Translations under genes and position numbers: made by a program | Notes under the pieces: model-generated | Databases searched by the model: none | What the model was told of the DNA's origin: nothing | What the model saw: only the letters and a program-made list of their open reading frames with translations | Part shown: piece by piece, positions 12,201 to 20,400 of the stretch | How positions within the stretch are numbered: the first letter of the stretch is position 1 | Layout: the number at the start of each line of letters is the position of its first letter | Source of the DNA: Aquila chrysaetos chrysaetos | Taxonomy: Eukaryota; Chordata; Aves; Accipitriformes; Accipitridae | Assembly (NCBI RefSeq): GCF_900496995.4 | Contig: NC_044008.1 | Coordinates: forward strand, 1,898,453 to 1,962,452 | Direction: 5' to 3' | DNA: 64,000 nucleotides

Positions 12201-15200
12201 CTCATTACTGCTGAAGCACAGAAGTCACTTTCCTCTTTCAGTTTAAGCCAAAATCTGAGCTAAATTAAGCCAAACTAATCCAAAAATCACCATCTCCCAG
12301 AAACGTCTAGGAGCAGGAACGTATCATGCCTGCAAAGTAACAAGAAGCTGACTACAGCAGATGCTTCTGACTGTTGTAAAGTATTTCCAGTTAATGACAT
12401 GATGTAAACTAAGCTTACATTTACTCTCCAGGAGTAATCAGGCAAGGAGATGTAGCACAGATCACTCGCGTGGCTAGCTGATATTAGGTGTATTTTCAAA
12501 CTGATCACCCGAGGCAGACCCCAGAGACTGCCCCACGCAGCACGGCAGAGCTATCTCCACCATGGAGCAGGTGTCCTATGCCCATGGGCACCGGTCCAGG
12601 GCAAGGTTAGCATGGCACCGAAACAGAAAATAATCTGCCTTGGCATATTCGAGCCTCTCGGGATTTTCTTGTGTTTTAGCATGGGTTCTTCAAAGCCTTT
12701 CAGTCTCAAAATACGCTCTCCTACACCAGACAAGTGCCTTGTTCCTGCTGCTCCTGCCATTATCAGCAACTTTCACAGTTTCACTGCTTCCCAGCATCTT
12801 GTTCTTTCACTTTCTTGCCTTTTTCCTTCCCATTTTTTCCACTCGGAGACACAGACAACTATTCTAACCTTGTATTTGTCAGGCTGCAAATAAGCAGAGC
12901 TGGCTGAACCTGCCACATGGTAACGGATCTGATCTGAACCACATACAACAGAGCCAACACAGCCGGGATATTACATGTACCAGAGGCAGATGTTGGGCAT
13001 GGGATGGGTTACCAGGACAGGCTTATGCTCATGGTCCAGCCAAAACAAGACCTCTAGCTTAAACTGGGCTGATGGAGGCACCCATTTGCAGAGATGAGGA
13101 GTGAGTCTGTTGGCAAATGAAAGGGGAAAAGGCCTCCCACCGGGGATGGAAAAGGCAGCACAGGTTGTATCACAGGCTGTCCAGCAGAAGCAGGAAGGGC
13201 TCCAATAACAAGCAGCATTTTCTGAAGGTCTTGCCCTAGGATGCTGCAGACGAGTTAAAAAAATCAGCTGGGGGGGGGGGGCGGATCTATTAAATGCAAA
13301 GATTCCACCTCTTCCACAGGAAGTCTCTGAGCCACAAACCTGCGCAAGTAGCATGAGTTTACAGGAGAAAGAGCACTGTACCTTTGTTCACATACCTTTC
13401 CCTAAAAAGCCACTCCTGGAGTCAGGATACCAGCCAAGACGGATATTTGGTCTCAGCTGGGACAGCCCATTAAATCAGCACAAGGTTTTACCCCTACCCC
13501 AATGTGCATGGAGCCAGGCTGACACCATATGATGGATATGCAGTGCCACATTATCGTGACTGTGGTAGGAAGCATCTCCTACTCTATGTGGTGCTTTCAC
13601 AGGCAAGACCAGGAACTTGAGTCAATTATCCTGCAACTACTACAGGCCTCCTGCAAGTAAATCATCATAACAGACCATTACAAACCACCTCTCTGCAGCT
13701 GATGTTTCCTCATACTCTCAGAAAGAGAGCAGTTGGTTCACATGGAGGTTCAAGAGCTCTCATAACTGTGGAGCTATTCTCCCCTGGAAAAACCAAGCAT
13801 TCAAATTGCTAGGCAGGGGGAATTTTTGGATATGACAGCTCTCTTACATTTGCTGAAAAAAAAGTAAGCAGGCTGATGCAGCTCCCCTCTCCTAAATTAA
13901 CATCCTTGGCCTTAAACCCAGGAGTTATGTCCCTGTTTGGTGTGAGATGGTATCTTTTGCAGTCTTCTGGTTTGATGTATTTAAAACACTCTTCCATAGT
14001 GAGACAAGGGGATTGCTGCTAAGCTGGAAAACCCAGGTGCCGGACTGTATTTTAAATTTCCTCTGGGATCAGGTAGTCCTGCATCAGGCTGCAGGAGCTT
14101 TTGTAATGCTTTTCATCTCAATATCAGAGGCTGACAGTATTTATTTAGATCACTTTTAGGCAGTGCAGGGAAGCCCTGGCACCCTCTCAGGAGAGCTACC
14201 ACTCTGCCCAGAGGACAGGTAACCTTTACACAGACAGCTCCACCTGAGCTCTGCCAACACAGATTTAATCTCACAGCGATATCTGAATGCATCTAGTTGG
14301 CTGGGGAGAAAACATTGTTAGCTTCCTCACAGGTAGGGAAGGTTATGTTCCTACACTATGTAAAAAAAAACCCCACGTCATAAGAAATTTCAGCAAACCC
14401 GGTTGTTTCCAGCTGTGCCCCAAATTCCTACCCAGAGAAGGCAGCCCCAACAAGACAATACCTAATTACGTAGAGAGCAAGGGAGCTGAACTTATTTAGT
14501 TTGGGGGAAGAAAGCTGGAGAGATCCAACTGCAACCCACAGCTACCTGATGGGGAGTCACAGAGACGATGGAGCCTCTCTTCTGGCACTGGCAGATGGAA
14601 ACAACAAGGGGCAACACCTCAAGTTGCACCTTGAGAGGTTCAGACTGAACATGAGGAAGAAATTTTTCCCCTGGAGGGTGATGCAGCCTTAGGTTACAGA
14701 GAGGTGGGGGGCCCCCATCCTTGGCTGGCCAAAGCCACAGATGCCCCTTTCTGATGTTGGTGAAAAATCTACTCAGAGTAGGAGTCCTACACCAGAGAAA
14801 CCTTCCAAGTAACATTTCTTTGATTTTATAACCTCCCTCCTGTTACTTTCAGCTGCTCACATAATTGAGGAAGTGTTTATTACAGGTTTTCCCTCCTTAA
14901 TTCATTGCAATAGCAGTTGTTGCTGCCTTTCATCTCAGCAGATACTCCTCAAAGCCATGTCCTGCCACAGCTCCCCTCTTCTATCATCTTATACAGGGTT
15001 GCCACCTGTTGTGGATTCACTCAGCTGCAGGTGTCTGAATTGACTCTTCCCAAATCTAGCACCAGCACAGTTATTTTAGCACTTAGACAACTAAAGATAA
15101 CCCTTTCTTTGCAAGACCACCCAGTCAAGTCATTCTCCATGCTAGCACAGTAGCTGTGATGGCCCAAGACAATCAGACTTGATGTGCTTTGACATTGTGG

Positions 15201-16696
15201 GAGAGCTGTAGACTCGTGCACAGCAAACTAAAAACCCACCGATGACAGCCTTGCCTTCGCTAGGTTATGTTTCAAGGATCCCTTGCACACAGCCCACAGA
15301 CAGTACGTTGAAACCCACGCGTTAAACCCAGCCAACCACACAGCACCCGCAGAGCAACATCCAACCCTCCCAAGAAATATCAGCCTGCCACCACGCGAGC
15401 TGGAGTTCATCTGCTGCCTCCCAGGACCCTGAAAAATAGACGCTGGGGACATCCTGGATCTAAAGCCCTTGCACCATCAAGGCGACTGCACACACTACAG
15501 CGATGTCCAGGGTCTTCTGACACACAGGCAGCCTTGTTAGAGCAACAGCAATGGTTCACATGTTAAAAACAACCTCCCCAAGGCAAAAGCTGCCCCATTT
15601 GGGAAAAGGAAAAAAAAAAAACCAAACTTGTTTACAGCTGGAGAAAGCAGGCATACAGTTCCCCTGCCTGAAATCCTGCAGCTACATTCCTCCAGACAGC
15701 TGGTTACTTACTCCTTTTCCCTTTGAGCAAGCCTGAAAACCTCCCAAACAGGGATATATCCTTCCTTAGGCTTGTTTCGTTGCATTACTTTTGCTCTCAC
15801 TACAGATGCTCTCCTTTCAACATCTACTTTCTTTCCCCTGATCTCTTGTTCTGCTTGATAAAGCAATAGAGCTCTAACCACATGCTCTCTATGGCCCCTT
15901 TGGCTGTGGAAATTACCAAGACACACTTAGGGTTTCAAATAAAAACAGAACCAAAGCCAAGTACTAAAATTCCCATGCACGCTGACTCCAAACACCCCAT
16001 CAGAACCAGTGAGTTGTTGTCTCACCATCAGAAGAAAAAAAAAACAAAAGCCAAACTGCAAAAATAGCATTTACCAAAAATAATAAACACTTCACTTTCT
16101 TGTCTTTAAGCAATTCTAACCAAGAATAATCAGTTGCTCACTTTGACAGGTGCCAGAGTGACCAACATATATATTTCATGTAATAAAACCAGCCCATTCC
16201 ACCAAAGCTGTAATCCCACATGCGTTTCAGTGGGTGGCTACAGTGACCGATGCAAGCCCTTGCCCCAGTGCTCCTTCTCTTCCCCTCCTGGCAGAGCTGG
16301 GGCTGCGTAATGAAGAAAATCAGAAAACTGCAGTGGAAAATAAAGGAGGCTATTTTTAATCAAGTTAGGTTCAGCAATCTGGATTGCTTCACGGCTCCAC
16401 AAAGAGTTGTACCAACACAGCCTGAAGTCAGGCGGGATGCGGATGTTACGGAGTATCGGGGGTGAGTGTCTGGGAATGGGGAACACTTAAGCTAGCTCTG
16501 CTACTGCCCAAAATGCCAGGTTTAAGAGGAACACTAAAAATAGACCAAACTAGTATGTGAAACCAGCTTCAAGCAGGGTAATACAGTCTCTGGTCCTAGG
16601 CGAGTACTTACACTTCTTCTTATCGGAGAAGATGGGGAATTCTCTGACAAAACGATTTTTCAATTGGAAAACAGCAATTTCTGTGAAATCAGACAT
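133..16696 (-). CDS. TASOR2: TASOR2 (FAM208B), 5' part of coding sequence, ten exons, continues past left edge
   Basis: Nuclear chromatin-silencing scaffold, paralogue of TASOR of the HUSH complex; TASOR2 is reported to build an alternative HUSH complex with MPP8 and periphilin. Ten minus-strand exons (16612-16696, 7001-7146, 5399-5494, 3849-3921, 2352-2443, 1540-1677, 1289-1413, 1169-1188, 974-1073, 133-233) join in phase at every junction, with GT/AG sites throughout, into 976 nt or 325 codons with no stop. The product resembles the N-terminal pseudo-PARP/DUF3715 region of TASOR proteins: residues 133-164 hold GVYISKYADC and WYHGKSGYI, 165-210 hold GKVKVVSENYT and GYDCHV, 211-251 hold YYVYEV and RPRQICPYIV, and 259-292 hold CPWRGQLSIRGQLL. 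The chosen start is the only in-frame Met before the conserved core and gives MSDFTEIAVFQLKNRF. This start is less certain than the exons after it. The rest of this large protein lies beyond position 1. Identity rests on remembered family sequence and on synteny with ASB13, CALML3 and NET1. Confidence 0.92.
974..1073 (-). CDS. TASOR2: TASOR2 coding exon 9
   Basis: Encodes LYCPWRGQLSIRGQLLCNIA and on to TIPAQ plus two bases. The acceptor is TTTGCCTGTAG and the donor GTAAGT. PWRGQL-IRGQLLC is a TASOR2 family signature. Confidence 0.93.
1169..1188 (-). CDS. TASOR2: TASOR2 20-nt microexon
   Basis: Exon 7 leaves two bases and exon 9 needs one base before it, so a 3n+2 exon must lie between them. 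A 20-nt segment (ACCTGAGCTTAATCACAAAG) has a very strong acceptor (pyrimidine tract ending TTCTCTAG) and the donor GTAGGA. It adds Leu-Pro-Glu-Leu-Asn-His-Lys and repairs the frame to Ala-Leu-Tyr-Cys-Pro-Trp. Nothing else in the interval fits phase and splice sites equally well. Confidence 0.8.
1289..1413 (-). CDS. TASOR2: TASOR2 coding exon 7
   Basis: Encodes YYVYEVSDGSTAERPRQICP and on to MPVLAIES, ending with two bases of a split Leu codon. The acceptor is ACCCCAG and the donor GTAAGC. It matches the YYxYE and RPRxxCPY motifs of the family. Confidence 0.95.
1540..1677 (-). CDS. TASOR2: TASOR2 coding exon 6
   Basis: 46 codons in phase 0, opening GKVKVVSENYTTSYTCPSPG and ending AFEQSQ. The acceptor TGGCACAG is preceded by a 19-base A run on the plus strand, which acts as a long T tract in the transcript. 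The donor is GTATCA. Confidence 0.95.
2352..2443 (-). CDS. TASOR2: TASOR2 coding exon 5 (pseudo-PARP core)
   Basis: Encodes VYISKYADCLHPRPWYHGKS followed by GYIVICKLIK. In TASOR this core has a PARP-like fold without the NAD-binding catalytic set. The acceptor is TTTTCACAG and the donor GTAAAA. Confidence 0.95.
3849..3921 (-). CDS. TASOR2: TASOR2 coding exon 4
   Basis: Encodes AKEVCQTGLRVNSSSISILG and DPAK plus one base, which joins GG of the next exon to give Gly. The acceptor is TTTTGAAG and the donor GTAAGA. This is the family motif that precedes GVYISKYAD. Confidence 0.94.
5399..5494 (-). CDS. TASOR2: TASOR2 coding exon 3
   Basis: 32 codons in phase 0, from LKAFAQAKEAAGYSQEEL to FDNEEE. 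The acceptor is TTCTGCAG and the donor GTAACC. It corresponds to the helical segment before the AKEVCQTGL motif in TASOR proteins. Confidence 0.92.
7001..7146 (-). CDS. TASOR2: TASOR2 coding exon 2
   Basis: Encodes residues 29-77, including AVSVLQSSYLDSTSQDGFQY and ending FLSE, as expected for the start of the DUF3715 region. The acceptor is a long pyrimidine tract ending TTCCTGCAG; the donor is GTAAGG. The preceding intron is about 9.5 kb, the longest seen in this part of the gene. Confidence 0.92.
9937..9979. promoter_or_regulatory. IRF-type GAAAGTGAAAGT repeat cluster in TASOR2 intron 1
   Basis: GTGAAAGTGAAAGTG at 9937-9951 and AAGTAAAAGTGAAAGTG at 9963-9979 are direct repeats of the AAGTGA-type core that IRF proteins bind. 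They are candidate sites only. Confidence 0.4.
11860..12045. repeat. AT-rich diverged tandem repeat
   Basis: TATATACTTGCTTT occurs at 11861 and 11936, each followed by a related CTAG-GGTAATT-type stretch. Weaker partial copies lie near 11910 and 11993. It ends at AATAAAGAAATTCTCAG. It may belong to a decayed mobile element, but no family can be named. Confidence 0.5.
14500..14790 (+). mobile_element. Old CR1 LINE fragment (3' portion)
   Basis: The text from CTGGAGAGATCCAACTG through GAGGAAGAAATTTTTCCC to GAGAGGTGGGGG follows the usual order of the CR1 3' region: tail of the RT reading frame, a segment like CAAGGGGCAACACCTCAAG, then a segment where CR1 has GAGGTGGTGGAGTC. It is strongly diverged and lacks the terminal octamer repeats, so it is probably an old truncated copy. 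Its edges are approximate. Confidence 0.65.
16612..16696 (-). CDS. TASOR2: TASOR2 first coding exon (coding part)
   Basis: Encodes residues 1-28 (MSDFTEIAVFQLKNRF ... SDKKK) plus one base. The donor GTAAGTAC follows at 16611. The single leftover T joins GT of the next exon to give Cys29, so the phase agrees. Upstream in-frame codons (Cys-Phe-Val-Lys-Lys) run into pyrimidine-poor sequence with possible acceptors at about 16700 and 16711, so the 5' edge of the exon is not fixed. I inferred this exon from phase and donor quality rather than strong recall of the protein N-terminus. Confidence 0.7.
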
Positions 16697-17599
16697 TTTC
16701 TTGACAAAACACTAGATCTAACAAATTAATTCAAGTGCAGACCAGTAATTTCCAGACTCAACCATAGGACAGCTAGTGCCAGTAGAGCCCCATGTTTGTC
16801 TCCCTGTTCGTTACCAGTCTCTTATAAGCACTGTAATGGTAATGGGATCTATCGAGCAGCACTAAGAAACACCCACTTTGACCAAATGCTTGGGGTAAAA
16901 CCACAAGGTTAATGTTCTGACTTGAATCCCACAGAACAGAGCTTCACTCAGCATCTCCTGCATCCACAATGAGCACCAAACCACCAGGCTACTGATTACT
17001 CTGGGCCAGGCAGGCTTTCTTGCACATTTTTTAAAAATCTTTGTTCCCATGGAGTAAGGAAGGTGTTTTACAACTATTTTTGTGCTGTCTACCCTCCGGT
17101 TTGCTTCGTCTATCCCAGATTATCCCCCCTTCAGTAGCGCAGACGTACAGCTCGGCAAGCCCCGCTCTTATCTGAGCCTCTGCGGGGCAACTTATTTGAG
17201 GACAATCTGGGAGCAGAACTGTGCAGGACCAGAGCAGAAACATATTTTTCGCCCCCCTCTTCTAGGGCCAATTTCCAGCCCTGCAAGGCAGCGCAGAGGC
17301 TCCATGATGGGAGCGAAGAGGCCTTCCAGCCTTCAGCTCCCCACACCAGTCCCAGGAAGGGAGCAGCATGCAGACGATCTGTTTTTATTTCCATACCCCG
17401 CTCCTGAAGGGCACCTGCACCGACCAGCACGGCTCCCCAAGGACAGACTGAAGGTGTGTACAGCCACAAAACCGAAAAGGACCGTGGCTCTCCCAGCTGC
17501 ATGGACCTTGGGGTCAGCTACCTGCAACAAGCGGGAGCTTGGAAAAGCCAACGTCTCCCCAGTGAGCCAGTCAAAATTAAATAAAAAAAAGCTGCTTCC

Positions 17600-18350
17600 T
17601 GGGCGTCGAAGGCCTCCAGGGGCTCAGGGCAGGTGCCTCCAGCCCTGACCTGGAGCCTGCTCCCCCTCACCCAGCCAGAAGCGGGGACCCCCCCCCCTCA
17701 TGCTCGTCACCGCGGGGCCGGACAGCCCCGGCTTCGGAGAAACAGAAGGGCAAAGCCGGCCTGGCCTCTCCTCCCTAGACGAAGGGTGGGATGGAGACGG
17801 CCTCCCCCCCCCCCCCCCCCTTCCCCGACCCGTCTCGCTCGTTCCCCGCCGGCCCCCCGAGCCCCACTCACCCGTCCCCGACCCGCCGGTCTCCTCGTCC
17901 CGCCGCTCTCCCATGTCCGGGGTTCGCTCTTCGCCCTTCTCCCGCCACGCCGGCCCTTAAGCCGCCCGCATTGCCGCCCCCGCCCGGCCCTTAGCGAGGC
18001 TCCGCTCCCGGCGGGGCCCCGGCAGGGCGCGGCGCTACCGGGCCGGGCGGGTCGGCTGGTTTAGCCGATGAAGGGCGGCATACGGGGCGGCATACGGGGC
18101 GGGAGCGCTGCGGGCCGCCGCCATCCGCCGGCCCCAGGAAGTGAAAGGGCGCCGCGGCGGGACGGCGCTGGCGGGCGGGGAGGCCGGGGCCGGGGCCGGA
18201 GGGGCGGGCGGGCGGTAGCCGGGAAAAAAACAGAAAGTGAAAACTGAACCGGAAAGAGAGCGCGGCCGCGCCCGCGGCTTTCCTCTTCCCGCGGGTCAGC
18301 GCCGCGCCGGCGGCGGCCTTCGGCGGACCTTCCCGCCCCGTCCCCCTCAG
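17600..18350 (-). promoter_or_regulatory. TASOR2: TASOR2 CpG-island promoter region
   Basis: This stretch is very GC-rich and dense in CpG, with GGGGCGGGC boxes (Sp1-like), and lies just upstream of the first coding exon. A strong donor GTGAGT on the minus strand at 17871 could end a non-coding first exon. At 18137-18146 GGAAGTGAAA matches the ETS/IRF composite element GGAANNGAAA. At 18233-18248 GAAAGTGAAAACTGAA is ISRE-like, followed at once by an ETS-type CCGGAAAG. No TATA box is evident. The transcription start is not determined. Confidence 0.75.
18072..18102. repeat. Short 15-bp tandem repeat in TASOR2 CpG island
   Basis: GGGGCGGCATAC is present twice in direct succession, with flanking GGGCGG copies. 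Confidence 0.7.
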
Positions 18351-18399
18351 CGCCTGTTCATCGTCGTTCACCTCCCCTCGCCTCAGTCTTTCCCCCGGC

Positions 18400-19120
18400 G
18401 CCTTGCTTGGGACCTTCCCTCAGCCCCTTCCCTGATCACCTCAGCCCCTCAGTCTTCGCCTCCCTGCCCTGGGCCCCGTCCTTCACCTCAGTTCTTCCTC
18501 CATCCCCTTAGTGCCTTACCCCGGCACCCTGTTTGGGACCTTCCCTCAGCCCCTTCCCTGATCACCTCAGCCCCTCAGTTTTCGCCTCCCTGCCCTGGGA
18601 CCCGTCCTTCACCTCAGTCTTTCCTCCATCCCCTTAGTGCCTTACCCCGGCGCCCTGTTTGGGACCTTCCCTCAGCCCCTTCCCTGATCACCTCAGCCCC
18701 TCAGTCTTCGCATCCCTGCCCTGGGCCCCGTCCTTCATCTCAGTCCTTCCCCCAGCGCCTTGTTTGGGACCTTCCCTCAGTCCCTCACCGCCTTCCCTTG
18801 TCTCCTCAGCCCCTTCCCTCACCCCGGTCCTTCCCCCTCAGCGCCTTCCCTCAGCCCCCTTCTGTGACCTTCCCGCAGTCTCCCCTCAGCCCCTTCCCTG
18901 ATCACCTCAGCCCCTCAGTCTTCGCCTCCCTGCCCTGGGACCCGTCCTTCACCTCAGTCCTTCCTCCATCCCCTTAGCGCCTTACCCCGGCGCCCTGCTT
19001 GGGACCTTCCCTCAGCCCCTCAGCCCCTTCCCTCGTCCCCTCAGCCCCTTCCTTCACCCCGGTCCTTCCCCCTCAGCGCCTTCCCTCAGCCCCCTTGTTC
19101 CGGACCTTCCCGCAGTCTCC
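18400..19120. repeat. Minisatellite, ~126-bp unit, pyrimidine-rich on the plus strand
   Basis: TGGGACCTTCCCTCAGCCCC recurs at 18408, 18534 and 18660, exactly 126 bp apart, then at shorter spacing from 18765. Copies are highly alike (CCTGATCACCTCAGCCCCTC repeated). The array lies just upstream of the TASOR2 CpG island. The open frames through it are by-products of its stop-poor composition. Confidence 0.9.
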
Positions 19121-19635
19121 CCTCATCCCCCTTCCCTTGGCTCTTCCCTCAGGGCTTTTCCCCCATCTTCCTTGAGCCCTTCTGGCCCCTTCCCTCGTCC
19201 CCTTTCTGCGGCCCTTACCTCAGCACCTCCCTTCATTCCTCGGCCCCATCCCTGTCCCCGCTGCCGCCCTTGCCCCTCCTGAGGTGGGGTACCCCCAGGG
19301 CCCCTCATGGCGGTGGCTCCAGGCCCCACTTCACGGCAGCAGCCCGGGGTTGTTCGCTCATCCCTTTTAAACAGGATTTTTCCTGGGGTGTTAAAAAGTG
19401 CCCCGGCGTCGCCCCGTTCCCCCCGCCCCAGATACTCTGGGTTTTGTTCCTCTGTTGAAAACATGGAAGTGCGTGGCCCAGGGGGTGGGTTTGCTCCAGG
19501 AGCGGTGGGGGTAAATGAATGTTGAAGCAGAAAAAGAAGATAAATAATACAGTTTCCCTCCACCACCTGGAATCTGTCTCGATCAGCCCGGCAGGGAGAC
19601 AGTTTGTCACTTGCGTGGTTGCGTGTAAACCACTC

Positions 19636-20400
19636 GATCGGGTTGCTCAAAGCCCCGTCCAACCCGACCTTGAGCACTTCAAATAATGGGGCATCCATAA
19701 CTTCTCTGGGCAACCCGTTCCAGCGTCTCACCACCCTCACCGTAAAACATTTCTTCCTTATGTCCAGTCTAAACCTGCCCTCTTTCAGTTTAAAACCATT
19801 GCCCCTTGTCCTGTCACTACAGACCTTGGTAAAAAATCTCTCTCTCTCTTATAAGCTCCCTTTATATACTGAATATAGATATATTGATTAGATTGTAGCT
19901 TTCTAGCTGCACAGTGGCTTCCAGCTTCTCCTTGTTACCCATGCTATGTACATTGGTATAGAGGCACTTCAGGTGGGCTATCGACCGTGACACCTTTTTA
20001 GAGGAACATGCCCTAATTCCTCTGAGGCGTTTCACTGGTGTTTCTTTGGTGGTTCCTAATGCATCAACAGCCCCTGGCTCTTCTCTGTTGCTCAAAACTC
20101 CCTTCCCCTTCCCCACTAAGTCTGCTTTAAAGCTCTCCATACAAATCTGGGCAGCTTGTTGGTGAAAACTCTCTTGCCCCGCTTGGTCAGGTGAATCCTA
20201 TAATTTGTCTCCTCCTTCCTAAACCACTTCCCCTGACTGGGAGGGTAGAGGAGAACACCATCTGGGCTCCAGATCCTTTTAATGTTGCTCTAAGGGACAT
20301 AGCGTCTCTTTTGATGGTTCTGAGTTGCCTTGTCACAGTATCGTTGGACCCTACATGGAAAATGGTAGGAGCGGCTGACAATTTTTAGGGTTCACCAGGC
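19636..20400 (-). mobile_element. Internally deleted CR1 LINE
   Basis: Read on the minus strand, the 5' part (about 20390-19870) encodes CR1-like pieces: APTIFHVGSNDT and AQMVFSSTLPV (ORF1/esterase-like region), then CLYTNVHSMGNKEKLEATVQ, the start of the ORF2 endonuclease. At about 19860 it switches directly to the CR1 3' region (GGGAGCTTATAAGAGAG, and [17 protein letters not shown] in the minus frame). Nearly all of ORF2 is therefore missing. The terminal tail repeats are also absent near 19636. It carries frame breaks and is not functional. Confidence 0.85.

Larger units (their letters stand above)
7147..16611 (-). other. TASOR2: TASOR2 intron 1 (coding numbering): introns and their contents
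   Basis: Long non-coding stretch between the first and second coding exons. I see an IRF-type repeat cluster at 9937-9979, an AT-rich diverged repeat at 11860-12045, a ten-G run near 13270 and an old CR1 piece at about 14500-14790. The rest shows no open frame with family resemblance. The shorter introns between 234 and 7000 hold nothing recognised beyond poly-A or poly-T tracts. Confidence 0.7.

Noticed and set aside
18237-18977. 246-codon plus-strand frame starting in the TASOR2 CpG island
   Set aside because: Almost all of it is the 126-bp minisatellite translated.
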